This document shows, piece by piece, positions 31,883 to 38,576 of a DNA stretch of 39,220 nt. A program made the translations under genes and the position numbers. The DNA lies in the NCBI GenBank assembly GCA_028687715.1, contig JAQTZP010000006.1:1-39220 (forward strand), in the 5' to 3' direction. Position 1 is the stretch's first letter. Each line of letters begins with the position of its first letter. The notes beneath the pieces are model-generated. The model saw only the letters and a list, made by a program, of their open reading frames with translations, was not told the DNA's origin and did no database searches. The DNA comes from Minisyncoccota bacterium (GTDB taxonomy: Bacteria > Patescibacteriota > Minisyncoccia > Minisyncoccales > GWA2-38-27).

Positions 31883-33058
31883 ATGGAAAAAAGTGAAAAA
31901 TTTCAAAAAAAATTAGGAGAACCTGGATATCTTAATAAAAATTGTTGGTTAATCAGATCTCTTAATTACGCCCCTTACAGGCGTTGCCAGTATTGCGAAT
32001 TAAAATTTCGTAATTGTTTATTTCTACATTATCAAGTAGTTAGTGCAGTTTTGCTAATACTTATTCTTGTTTCTTCTTTTTTGATTGAAAGAAAAAATTC
32101 AGAATTTTTAATTATTGTTGTTTTTACTTTAGTCATTGTTTATGGTTACTTTTTTAATAAAAGCACAGACAAACTTATTCAAGCTAATTTTAACGAAAGG
32201 GAAGCAAAAGAGCTTTTAGAGGATTTCAACAAAACCTTACAGCAGAAAGTAGACGAACAGACAAAGGAAATAAGGCAGCAAAAAGAAGAGGTAGAAAAAG
32301 CTTACGAGGTAGAAAAGAAAGGAAGAAGGTTGGAAGAAAAAGCCAGAAAAGACCTCCAGAGATTAGACGAAGCCAAAAGCCAGTTTATGCTGGCAACCCA
32401 GCATCATTTAAGAACTCCTCTGACTTCAATGTATGGATATTTGGATTTATTATTAACTGGCAGTTACGGAAAGATATCTCAGAAAGTGAAAGAGATTTTA
32501 GGAAAATTCCAGAAGTCTACCAAAAACGAGATTAAAATAGTCGAGGAATTACTAAATATTTCCAAAATTCAGCTGGGTGAGGACGTGGTTTTTCTTCAGC
32601 CAGATGTGGATATTGAGAGTATCTTAAACGAAATAATAGAAGATTTAAAGCCAGAAGCAGAACAAAAAGGAATCTATCTGAAAATGGAAAAACCAGGCAA
32701 ACTGCCCAAGATTAAAGCTGATCAGTCAAAGCTGAAAATGGCTTTGTCTAATATCATTGATAACGCTGTTAAATACACTGAAAAAGGCGGAGTTCTTATT
32801 AAATTAGAAACAACTGATTCTCAATTAAGAGTTATCACCAAAGATACGGGAATAGGAATAGACAAAGAAGAAGCTGAAAACCTATTTACCCGAATCTTTG
32901 AAAGAAGTAAAACCGCTCAAAAAATGTTTACCACTGGTCGAGGCATAGGTTTGTTTATTTCCGCCAAGATTATTGAGGGTCATAAGGGCAAGGCCTGGGC
33001 AGAATCAGAAGGACTGGGCAAGGGCAGCACCTTCTTTGTTGAGCTGCCAATTGGATAA
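31883..33058 (+). CDS. Membrane-bound sensor histidine kinase with N-terminal Cys cluster
   Basis: 391 residues: a cytoplasmic N terminus with Cys21, Cys35, Cys38 and Cys45 (RRCQYCELKFRNCLF), two membrane segments at about 51-68 and 74-91, a long coiled coil (105-165), HisKA with phosphoacceptor His174 (QHHLRTPL) and a HATPase domain with NIIDNAVKY, DTGIGI and GRGIGLFI. There is no extracellular sensor domain, so the cysteine cluster is the likely sensor, perhaps of metal or redox state. The response regulator follows 24 bp later. Confidence 0.9.
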   Translation: MEKSEKFQKKLGEPGYLNKNCWLIRSLNYAPYRRCQYCELKFRNCLFLHYQVVSAVLLILILVSSFLIERKNSEFLIIVVFTLVIVYGYFFNKSTDKLIQANFNEREAKELLEDFNKTLQQKVDEQTKEIRQQKEEVEKAYEVEKKGRRLEEKARKDLQRLDEAKSQFMLATQHHLRTPLTSMYGYLDLLLTGSYGKISQKVKEILGKFQKSTKNEIKIVEELLNISKIQLGEDVVFLQPDVDIESILNEIIEDLKPEAEQKGIYLKMEKPGKLPKIKADQSKLKMALSNIIDNAVKYTEKGGVLIKLETTDSQLRVITKDTGIGIDKEEAENLFTRIFERSKTAQKMFTTGRGIGLFISAKIIEGHKGKAWAESEGLGKGSTFFVELPIG

Positions 33059-33082
33059 AAACAATCAATTATTATTGGTATT

Positions 33083-33481
33083 ATGAAAAAGAAAAAACTA
33101 ATCCTGCTAATTGAAGACGACGACCAGATAATTGATGTTTATACCTTTGCCTTAAAAAAGCTCGGTCATTTTGACGCTGAAGCGATAACGTTAGGTCAGT
33201 ATGTCTTAAAATGGATGGAGGAAGTAAAACAAGGAAAAGCCAGAAAACCAGACCTAATCCTTCTTGACCTTATCCTGCCTGATTATAACGGGCTTGATTT
33301 ACTGAAAGAAATGAGAAAAGAAGAAGAATTAAAAGATACCCCTGTCTTTATTATTACCAATTACACCAGCAAAGAATTAGAACAGATAGGCATTGACTTA
33401 AAAAGCGAAAAGTATTTAACCAAAACTAAATTCACCCCCACAGAACTGGTTCAGATGGTAAAAGAGAGGTTAAAGGAGTAA
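33083..33481 (+). CDS. Single-domain response regulator
   Basis: 132 residues with only a receiver domain: acidic pocket EDDD at 11-14, phosphoacceptor Asp62 in LILLDLILPDYNG, Thr in IITNYTS near 95 and a late KYLTKTKF lysine. No output domain is attached, so it must act through protein contacts. Partner of the kinase just upstream. Downstream, the recombinase at 33519 converges on it after 37 bp. Confidence 0.9.
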   Translation: MKKKKLILLIEDDDQIIDVYTFALKKLGHFDAEAITLGQYVLKWMEEVKQGKARKPDLILLDLILPDYNGLDLLKEMRKEEELKDTPVFIITNYTSKELEQIGIDLKSEKYLTKTKFTPTELVQMVKERLKE

Positions 33482-33518
33482 ACTTAATGCAGCAGGCAGA
33501 CCTACACAATACTTATCA

Positions 33519-35039
33519 TTAGGTGTAATTTGGTATTCTAATAAGTTGCTTCGTGGTCATCCAGTAAGTTCTAATGTTATCCACGACGCTCCGCCAGTTA
33601 GGAAATGAAGTCATTGGCTCGCCCGCTACGCGGGCTCGCCAGCCGTTTTTCGGGGAAATTTCAAGCCGTTTTGAATTCAGCATAAAGTTCGAGCCGACAT
33701 TTTTAAGAAATGCGCGGATTTGCGTTTTGTCGCCTTGCGACAAAAGAATTTTGGCTTGGCTACTCAATAAAATCACTTCTCGCATCGGTTCGAGCCAATT
33801 ATTTCCCTTTTGTTCAAAATCTCTGATTTCTTGCTCAATATCGGCTTTCTCGCCCAATAGTTTTGCTTTCTTAACCTGATACTCGTCCGGCGATATGCCT
33901 TTGCCCTCAATATAAATATCGAGAAGCCGATCTATTTTCTGCTCAATCTCGGCTTTTCGGATTTTCAGATTTTGAACAAAAGCAACTCCCTCGTTTTGAA
34001 TACTTGCTTTTTCACGGTCTAACTTGGCAAGCATATTGTCTCTCCAATCGTCGGGAATAGAAACTTTTTGAATGACGAATTTCATTTGTTCAACAAGCAC
34101 CTCCTCGCGCAAATACTTTTCATTACAGGTTTGCTTTTTCTTGGTACAACGATAATAAACATGACCTTTCTGTGTTTCAGCGGTGATGAGGCAACCGCAC
34201 TTTCCACATTTCATAAAGCCGGAAAAAGCAAACTCGTGTTTTCGTTTTCTCTTTTTCTTTCCCCGATTGTTCATCACTTGTTGAACGTCATCAAAAAGTT
34301 TCTTGGAAATAATTGGCTCGTGGCTTCCTTCGTAGAGCTCGCCGTTGAAGCGGAAAGTTCCATAGTAAAAAGGATTTTTCAACATTCGCTGGACACAGGA
34401 AGTTGAGAGAACATTGCCTTTGTAGCTGTCGAATCCAGTACCCGCCAAAAACTGCTTGATATTTTTTAGAGTGTTGTCGCCGGTGGCGTAGAGTTCAAAA
34501 CATTTTCTCACTAACACCGATTTTTCTTTATCAAGGTCTATGCTCTTTGTTTTTGAGTTGTTGAGATAGCCAAGCGGCGCAAACCCCGGCCATATTCCTT
34601 TTCGCAGTTTTTGGCGGTGGCCACGCTTGATATTCTCGCTCAAATTGTCTACATAGTATTTGCTCTGCCCAAAGGCAATGTTCAGCATAAATTTCCCTTG
34701 AGGTGTGCTATCAAACCAAAACGTGGGAAATTTAAGGTCTAGGATTTTTCCTGTGTCCAGCAGATAAATAATCTTTCCGCCATCTATGGAGTTGCGAGCT
34801 AATCTGTCTGGGTGCCAAGCCAAAATTCCGCTGGCTTCGCCAGCGCAAATCCGGTCTAACATTTCTCCGAAAATTTTTCGGCCAGGTTCTTTGGCGGTTT
34901 GCGCCTCGCAAAGCGAGGCGACGATTTCAAGTTTTTCTTTAGCGGCAAATTCTTTCAATTCTGAAAGTTGAGATTCAAGGGACATTACCTGTCTTTCTTC
35001 ACTATCCGTTGATTTTCTCGTGTAGATAAAATATTTCAT
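33519..35039 (-). CDS. Large serine recombinase 2, inside inverted repeat A
   Basis: 506 residues. The resolvase domain has the catalytic Ser10 (YTRKSTDSEE) and WHPDRLARNSIDG; then a recombinase domain (about 155-245), a zinc ribbon with CGKCG and YYRCTKKKQTC, and a coiled coil (about 325-420). The conserved tail KNVGSNFMLNSKRLEIS leads into repeat A, so the last 50 or so residues, from SPKNGWRARV, are repeat and flanking sequence. WR in PNWRSVV is encoded by TGGCGG, the complement of the CCGCCA core. No Shine-Dalgarno site is visible. Confidence 0.92.
   Translation of the reverse strand: MKYFIYTRKSTDSEERQVMSLESQLSELKEFAAKEKLEIVASLCEAQTAKEPGRKIFGEMLDRICAGEASGILAWHPDRLARNSIDGGKIIYLLDTGKILDLKFPTFWFDSTPQGKFMLNIAFGQSKYYVDNLSENIKRGHRQKLRKGIWPGFAPLGYLNNSKTKSIDLDKEKSVLVRKCFELYATGDNTLKNIKQFLAGTGFDSYKGNVLSTSCVQRMLKNPFYYGTFRFNGELYEGSHEPIISKKLFDDVQQVMNNRGKKKRKRKHEFAFSGFMKCGKCGCLITAETQKGHVYYRCTKKKQTCNEKYLREEVLVEQMKFVIQKVSIPDDWRDNMLAKLDREKASIQNEGVAFVQNLKIRKAEIEQKIDRLLDIYIEGKGISPDEYQVKKAKLLGEKADIEQEIRDFEQKGNNWLEPMREVILLSSQAKILLSQGDKTQIRAFLKNVGSNFMLNSKRLEISPKNGWRARVAGEPMTSFPNWRSVVDNIRTYWMTTKQLIRIPNYT
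33591..33680 (+). repeat. Inverted repeat A, left copy (90 bp)
   Basis: A perfect inverted copy lies at 35071-35160. It starts exactly with CCGCCA, the tRNA-Ser 3' terminus seen at 18453-18458 and 38571-38576, and contains the 27-bp imperfect palindrome at 33615-33641. It lies in the 3' coding part of recombinase 2. Confidence 0.95.
33615..33641. repeat. Palindrome with triloop inside repeat A
   Basis: TGGC, mismatch TC/TC, then GCCCGC-TAC-GCGGGC and GCCA. The same plan (four outer pairs, TC opposite TC, inner stem) recurs at 35194-35244 and 38598-38628. Its mirror lies in 35110-35136. Confidence 0.8.
33725..33745. repeat. Perfect palindrome in recombinase 2 coding sequence
   Basis: TTTTGTCGC-CTT-GCGACAAAA, arms of 9 bp around 3 nt. 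Two similar ones in the same gene are CGCTGGC-TTC-GCCAGCG (34829-34845) and CGCCTCGC-AAA-GCGAGGCG (34902-34920). The encoded protein keeps normal family length at these places. Confidence 0.8.
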
Positions 35040-35047
35040 AAAGATTT

Positions 35048-35066
35048 AGAAAAGCCCGCTTCTGGC
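35048..35066 (-). repeat. Inverted repeat D, left copy (19 bp)
   Basis: On the minus strand GCCAGAAGCGGGCTTTTCT; an exact inverted copy lies at 35311-35329. The pair brackets a 244-bp block between recombinase 2 and the Xre operon. This copy is 8 bp upstream of the recombinase 2 ATG. Confidence 0.85.
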
Positions 35067-35070
35067 CTTA

Positions 35071-35160
35071 CTGAATTCAAAACGGCTTGAAATTTCCCCG
35101 AAAAACGGCTGGCGAGCCCGCGTAGCGGGCGAGCCAATGACTTCATTTCCTAACTGGCGG
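35071..35160 (-). repeat. Inverted repeat A, right copy (90 bp)
   Basis: Exact inverse of 33591-33680. It ends with TGGCGG at 35155-35160, and its last four bases are also the first four of repeat B. On the plus strand it encodes the same recombinase tail (EISPKNGWRARV) without a recombinase body. Confidence 0.95.
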
Positions 35161-35263
35161 TGTCTGTTTGAAAATATCCGAACGGAACTGGCTGGGCTCG
35201 GCGGGCGGAATTCCCCCCGAACCCCCTTTCCGCCCGCCTCGCCCGAAAGCGGAAGCGAAAAGG
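35157..35263 (+). repeat. Inverted repeat B, left copy (107 bp)
   Basis: Exact inverse of 38352-38458. It overlaps repeat A by GCGG (35157-35160). It holds a GC-rich hairpin: GGGC (35194-35197), TC/TC mismatch, GGCGGGCGGAA (35200-35210) against TTCCGCCCGCC (35228-35238) and GCCC (35241-35244). It is much GC-richer than the surroundings. Confidence 0.95.
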
Positions 35264-35286
35264 CAAACCGCCAAAGAACCTGAAAA

Positions 35287-35329
35287 AATGTCGGCTCGAA
35301 CTTTATTTTAGCCAGAAGCGGGCTTTTCT
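35287..35329 (+). pseudogene. Tail remnant of another serine recombinase
   Basis: On the plus strand this encodes KNVGSNFILARSGLF, matching KNVGSNFML near the end of recombinase 2 (inverted DNA copy of 22 bp at about 33682-33703) and LGSNFQIL in recombinase 3. Only the tail survives; the body is gone. Its end overlaps repeat D (35311-35329). Confidence 0.7.
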
Positions 35330-35337
35330 TATTTCTG

Positions 35338-35366
35338 TTGCTAAAAATCATATTTTTTGATAGTAT
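35338..35366 (+). promoter_or_regulatory. Promoter of the Xre operon
   Basis: TTGCTA (35338-35343), a 17-bp spacer and TAGTAT (35361-35366). It overlaps the first arm of the dyad at 35355-35405. Confidence 0.55.
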
Positions 35367-35405
35367 AAAAATGAAAGCAAACATTCTAATCTTATGCTAT
35401 CAAAA
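35355..35405. promoter_or_regulatory. Dyad operator, probably autoregulatory
   Basis: TTTTGATAGTATAA (35355-35368) and TTATGCTATCAAAA (35392-35405) are 14-bp inverted arms with one mismatch, 23 bp apart. One arm covers the -10 box and the other the leader of the Xre gene, a common design for self-repression. Confidence 0.65.
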
Positions 35406-35415
35406 CTTTGAATAT

Positions 35416-35625
35416 ATGGCAAGCGATAAAAATACAATTGGGGATAACATCAAAAAATTGCGAGCAAAGCTCGATTTAACGCAAGACGATTTAGCCAGAA
35501 AATCCGGCGTTAAATACACTACTCTTTCGAAAATTGAGAGCGGTGTTGTTACCAAACCGACCGTCCACATAATGGCAAAAATCGCTAAAGCGTTGGGCGT
35601 TTCAATTGAGGATTTATTGAAATAA
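35416..35625 (+). CDS. Xre-family HTH regulator
   Basis: 69 residues, almost only an HTH_3 domain: IGDNIKKLRAKLDLTQDDLARKSGVKYTTLSKIESG, then VHIMAKIAKALGVSIEDLLK. It would bind DNA as a dimer, probably the dyad at 35355-35405. The frame opens at 35338, but the domain fits the ATG at 35416. The next gene starts 4 bp after its stop. Small Xre proteins often act as antitoxin or regulator of the coupled gene. Confidence 0.85.
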   Translation: MASDKNTIGDNIKKLRAKLDLTQDDLARKSGVKYTTLSKIESGVVTKPTVHIMAKIAKALGVSIEDLLK

Positions 35626-35629
35626 TTTT

Positions 35630-36652
35630 ATGAAAACGGGCATAGAGTTAATAATCGAAAAATTGGAATCTCTGAAGGAGCAGGTTGAGAAAGAAAAGGA
35701 GAATTCTAATAAGATAGTTGAGGCATGTCGTCTTGTTGGGCGGGCGTGGAGCGGAAGCTCTCTTGCTGGGCATGCTAAATTTTTCTATGGAAACTTTGAA
35801 GAACCGGATGCTTATCACAGGTTTAGTATTGAATGGGGCTTAATCAATGGAATACCGGAAGGATGGGCTGAAAGAAACGATGAAGAAGTAATAGAGACAA
35901 TAGAGAAGATTTCCGGGCAGAAGATTTCGAGAATCCGGGAGTATGCAACAGAGATTGAACAAAAACTTACTGATCTTCAGCGTGAAGTAGTTCTCGCGCT
36001 ATCAGATGAGAAGAAGGAGGTGGAAAGAGTCGAAACTTTCTCTTTCAAATCCGCAACTAGTATTTTTAACGAGATATTTCCAACTCGTTATATGACTAGA
36101 GATTCAGAGGCAATGACTGGTCATTATATTGTTCCCCATATTTATTATCAAGCAATAGCAATGTATGTAAAAGATTTTCCAGAAGAACTAAAGCGTTTTA
36201 TTTTTGAGATAAAAAAAGCAGTCAAAACTTCTTCGTCGGTGTCAACATCGGATGGCAAAGCCGGCTTTTATGTGGAAAATTCAACAATTTTACAACTGGC
36301 TGAAATAAAATCTGAACAATTTGATTTGACTCGCTTAATCAAGCTCTGTAAAGAATTGAACGATAATTATAGTTTGGGCAATTATTTGTCATGCGGGATG
36401 ATATTACGATCCATACTTGATCACATCCCTCCTATTTTCAAAATGAAAAGTTTTGAGGAAGTCAGCTCAAATTATGGTTCAAGAAGTTTTAAAGACGTAG
36501 TGAAACCACTTCAAGAGTCAACAAAAAAAATTGCAGATTCGTACCTACATACTCAAATAAGAAAAAAGGAGATTTTACCTACGAAGACACAAATAAGTTT
36601 CCAGCCAAACCTTGACTTCCTTCTTCAGGAGATAATCCGTATCATTAAATAA
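35630..36652 (+). CDS. Unknown protein with a C-terminal domain seen in defence-type genes
   Basis: 340 residues. The N-terminal 140 form a coiled coil (ELIIEKLESLKEQVEKEKE) and helices. The last 110 (LIKLCKELNDNYSLGNYLS, ILDHIPPIFKMKSFEEV, SYLHTQIRKKE) resemble a C-terminal domain I recall from uncharacterised proteins in mobile and defence islands; this is from memory, and no catalytic motif is seen. It is coupled to the Xre gene by a 4-bp gap, the layout of toxin-antitoxin or abortive-infection pairs. Confidence 0.62.
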   Translation: MKTGIELIIEKLESLKEQVEKEKENSNKIVEACRLVGRAWSGSSLAGHAKFFYGNFEEPDAYHRFSIEWGLINGIPEGWAERNDEEVIETIEKISGQKISRIREYATEIEQKLTDLQREVVLALSDEKKEVERVETFSFKSATSIFNEIFPTRYMTRDSEAMTGHYIVPHIYYQAIAMYVKDFPEELKRFIFEIKKAVKTSSSVSTSDGKAGFYVENSTILQLAEIKSEQFDLTRLIKLCKELNDNYSLGNYLSCGMILRSILDHIPPIFKMKSFEEVSSNYGSRSFKDVVKPLQESTKKIADSYLHTQIRKKEILPTKTQISFQPNLDFLLQEIIRIIK

Positions 36653-36655
36653 GAA

Positions 36656-36699
36656 ATCGTTAAGGCGTTGGCGTTTCAATAGAAGATTTAATAAAATAG
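36656..36699 (+). pseudogene. Decayed 3' end of a second Xre gene
   Basis: With one base missing after 36670 this reads IVKAL(G)VSIEDLIK-stop, against IAKALGVSIEDLLK-stop at the end of the Xre gene at 35584-35625. The rest of the HTH gene is missing. The next gene starts 8 bp later, at the same relative place as the 35630 gene after the intact Xre. This suggests that cargo arrived as Xre-plus-gene units. Confidence 0.75.
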
Positions 36700-36707
36700 G
36701 AAAACAT

Positions 36708-37391
36708 ATGTCATTTTTTTCAAAAAAACAGGAAGTCGAAATTGGGCCGTATTGCCAGCTCTTTTATGAGAATGTCATTTTAAATTGTGTGGTTAATGGG
36801 GTTGATATAAATGCTAAAATTTTTGAAACATTAAAAAATGCTTTAGCGGCCACCGACCCCAATTTTACTAACGTTGATCCTCAAAAATTTAATAATGAAA
36901 TAGTGGCTCTACAATTTGAATTATATGCACTTGCTTGGTTGCACCAATTTGGCGATAGGTTAGCCATTGCTCAAAGTGTCTTCACAAAAAATTATCTGGG
37001 CGAGAAGAAACAAAATGATATTTGGGAAGCTATGGAGTCGTATAATCAGGCAATCGCTCGTTCCACTACCATTGGCAGAACACCGGAAAAAGCATTTGAT
37101 AGAGTTTATCTTGTTAAAGTGAATACAACGAGAATGAATTTATTCGAGCAATATCACAAAGAAGGTTTTGATGATAAAAGCGTAGCGCGAGTTCTAAACC
37201 GATTATTTTCTGAAGACGTTTGGAAGAAGGGTATTACCGCAGGTTTGCTTTTGTTTGCTCTTTGCGACCGCCTCGACTTTGGAAAAGATTTTGAGCCAAG
37301 CAAAGAAGTACATCATCGGTGGTTTATAGAAATCAAAGACTTTTACGAAAAAGATCGAGAAGCTTTAAATAAGGTAAATATTAAAGTTTAA
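36708..37391 (+). CDS. Unknown protein, 227 residues
   Basis: A soluble, helical protein with no motif I recognise; parts such as ALQFELYALAWLHQFGDRLAIAQ suggest a helical bundle. It lies just after the Xre remnant and 3 bp before a two-pass membrane protein, with which it is probably translationally coupled. The neighbourhood suggests a cargo or defence role, but this is inference. Confidence 0.65.
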   Translation: MSFFSKKQEVEIGPYCQLFYENVILNCVVNGVDINAKIFETLKNALAATDPNFTNVDPQKFNNEIVALQFELYALAWLHQFGDRLAIAQSVFTKNYLGEKKQNDIWEAMESYNQAIARSTTIGRTPEKAFDRVYLVKVNTTRMNLFEQYHKEGFDDKSVARVLNRLFSEDVWKKGITAGLLLFALCDRLDFGKDFEPSKEVHHRWFIEIKDFYEKDREALNKVNIKV

Positions 37392-37394
37392 ACT

Positions 37395-37673
37395 ATGGAA
37401 AATAATTTAGACAATAAATCCTTTAATGTTCATAGGAGAGATAGCGGGTGGTTGCGACTAATAATCTCGGCACTTTTTGGAGTTATAACCTTGTTTTTTC
37501 TATGGGTTGGATATTTATTAACAAAAGCTGGTACTGCTGGCGATTGGAAAATAGTTTCAAATTTTAAAGATTGGGAATTATATGTTAGCAGTATTTCGCC
37601 TGGATTGTTTGTTATATTGTTAGGAGTTGTTATTATGGCTTACGGCTTGCCGAAGGTACTGAAAAGTCTTTAG
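37395..37673 (+). CDS. Small two-pass membrane protein
   Basis: 92 residues. Membrane segments at about 22-44 (LIISALFGVITLFFLWVGYLL) and 69-90, with a polar loop rich in Trp, Asp and Lys between. There is no signal for cleavage. It starts 3 bp after the 227-residue gene. As a small membrane partner next to an Xre module it could be an effector, but nothing in the sequence proves that. Confidence 0.65.
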   Translation: MENNLDNKSFNVHRRDSGWLRLIISALFGVITLFFLWVGYLLTKAGTAGDWKIVSNFKDWELYVSSISPGLFVILLGVVIMAYGLPKVLKSL

Positions 37674-37705
37674 GAATATAACGCCACCAAAGAATAATAA
37701 AAATT

Positions 37706-38311
37706 ATGGCAATTTGTATTTTTGGCGACAGCATAACTTGGGGCGCAAGTGATTCTGAAAGGGGCGGGTGGGTAGAACGCCTCAAGGTTTATTTTGGCGA
37801 AAAATACGATATTGATATTTATAATCTTGGTGTTTCCGGAAATGCTACCGAGGATTTATTGGGTAGAGTTGAAGATGAATCAAAAGTTAGAGAGCCAAAC
37901 ATAATTGTTTTTGCAGTTGGGGTAAATGATGCTCAATTTATTCACTCAACTAACAGTAATCGGATTTCTGAAAATGATTTTAGAAATAATATTGAAAAAC
38001 TTTACGAAATAGCAAAAAAAATCGTTCCCAAAATAATTTTTGTCGGTTTAACTCCAGTTGATGAAACAAAAACAAAACCGATTCCTTGGAATACCGATAA
38101 AACATATACGAACGAAAGAATAAAGAAATTTGATCGAATCATTGAAGATTTTTGCTCAAAAAACAATTTGAAATTCATTCCAATCAATGATTTACTGAAA
38201 AATGAGGATTTTATTGACGGATTGCACCCGAATACGCAAGGACATATTAAAATGTTTGAAAGAATAAAACCGGAAATTGAATTTGCCGTCAAAGAGGAAA
38301 ATCAGTTATAA
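37706..38311 (+). CDS. SGNH/GDSL-type hydrolase
   Basis: 201 residues with the four SGNH blocks: I GDSITWG (Ser9 nucleophile), II NLGVSGNAT with Gly, III GVNDAQF with the oxyanion Asn, V DGLHPNTQGH with Asp and His. It is an esterase, lipase or carbohydrate deacetylase with unknown substrate; no signal peptide is seen, so it is probably cytoplasmic. It is the last cargo gene before repeat B at 38352. Confidence 0.88.
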   Translation: MAICIFGDSITWGASDSERGGWVERLKVYFGEKYDIDIYNLGVSGNATEDLLGRVEDESKVREPNIIVFAVGVNDAQFIHSTNSNRISENDFRNNIEKLYEIAKKIVPKIIFVGLTPVDETKTKPIPWNTDKTYTNERIKKFDRIIEDFCSKNNLKFIPINDLLKNEDFIDGLHPNTQGHIKMFERIKPEIEFAVKEENQL

Positions 38312-38351
38312 TTTTCCTTGCGGGTTTCGTCCGCTAAAAACTTGAAATCGT

Positions 38352-38458
38352 CCTTTTCGCTTCCGCTTTCGGGCGAGGCGGGCGGAAAGGGGGTTCGGGG
38401 GGAATTCCGCCCGCCGAGCCCAGCCAGTTCCGTTCGGATATTTTCAAACAGACACCGC
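38352..38458 (-). repeat. Inverted repeat B, right copy (107 bp)
   Basis: Exact inverse of 35157-35263. It ends with CCGC at 38455-38458, 30 bp upstream of tRNA-Ser(UGA), where the -35 box of the tRNA promoter would normally lie. The gap 38312-38351 holds nothing recognisable. Confidence 0.95.
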
Positions 38459-38488
38459 AAAGATTTTAATTCAATTAAAATTTATTCT

Positions 38489-38576
38489 GGCGGGGTCGGA
38501 TAACGGCTATTCCACCGGTCTTGAAAACCGGAGCCTCTTCGGGGGCTTGTGAGTTCGAATCTCACCCCCGCCGCCA
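38489..38576 (+). tRNA. tRNA-Ser(UGA), second integration site
   Basis: Acceptor arms GGCGGGG (38489-38495) and CCCCGCC (38566-38572), anticodon stem CCGGT/ACCGG with loop CTTGAAA (anticodon UGA), a long variable arm with a TTCG loop, T arm GTGAG-TTCGAAT-CTCAC and encoded GCCA. The 3' end CCGCCA (38571-38576) borders recombinase 3, whose gene overlaps the tRNA by 15 bp. Confidence 0.95.

Noticed and set aside
33526-33539. 14 bp (TAATTTGGTATTCT) shared with the insertion sequence at 64-77
   Set aside because: AT-rich and not flanked by further similarity; could be chance.
18451-33596. CTCCGCCA at 18451-18458 and 33589-33596 as ends of a single 15-kb element
   Set aside because: Eight bases are too few to claim attachment ends; they may only reflect the shared CCGCCA core. 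The right end of the 18458 element remains unknown.
35046-35384. Minus-strand frame of 112 codons, and a related plus-strand frame at 38318-38503
   Set aside because: Both share the peptide PLSGEAGGKGVRGEF only because repeat B is open in that frame; neither has a start signal.
33591-38458. CRISPR array
   Set aside because: The repeats are long, few, inverted and unevenly spaced; no cas gene is present.
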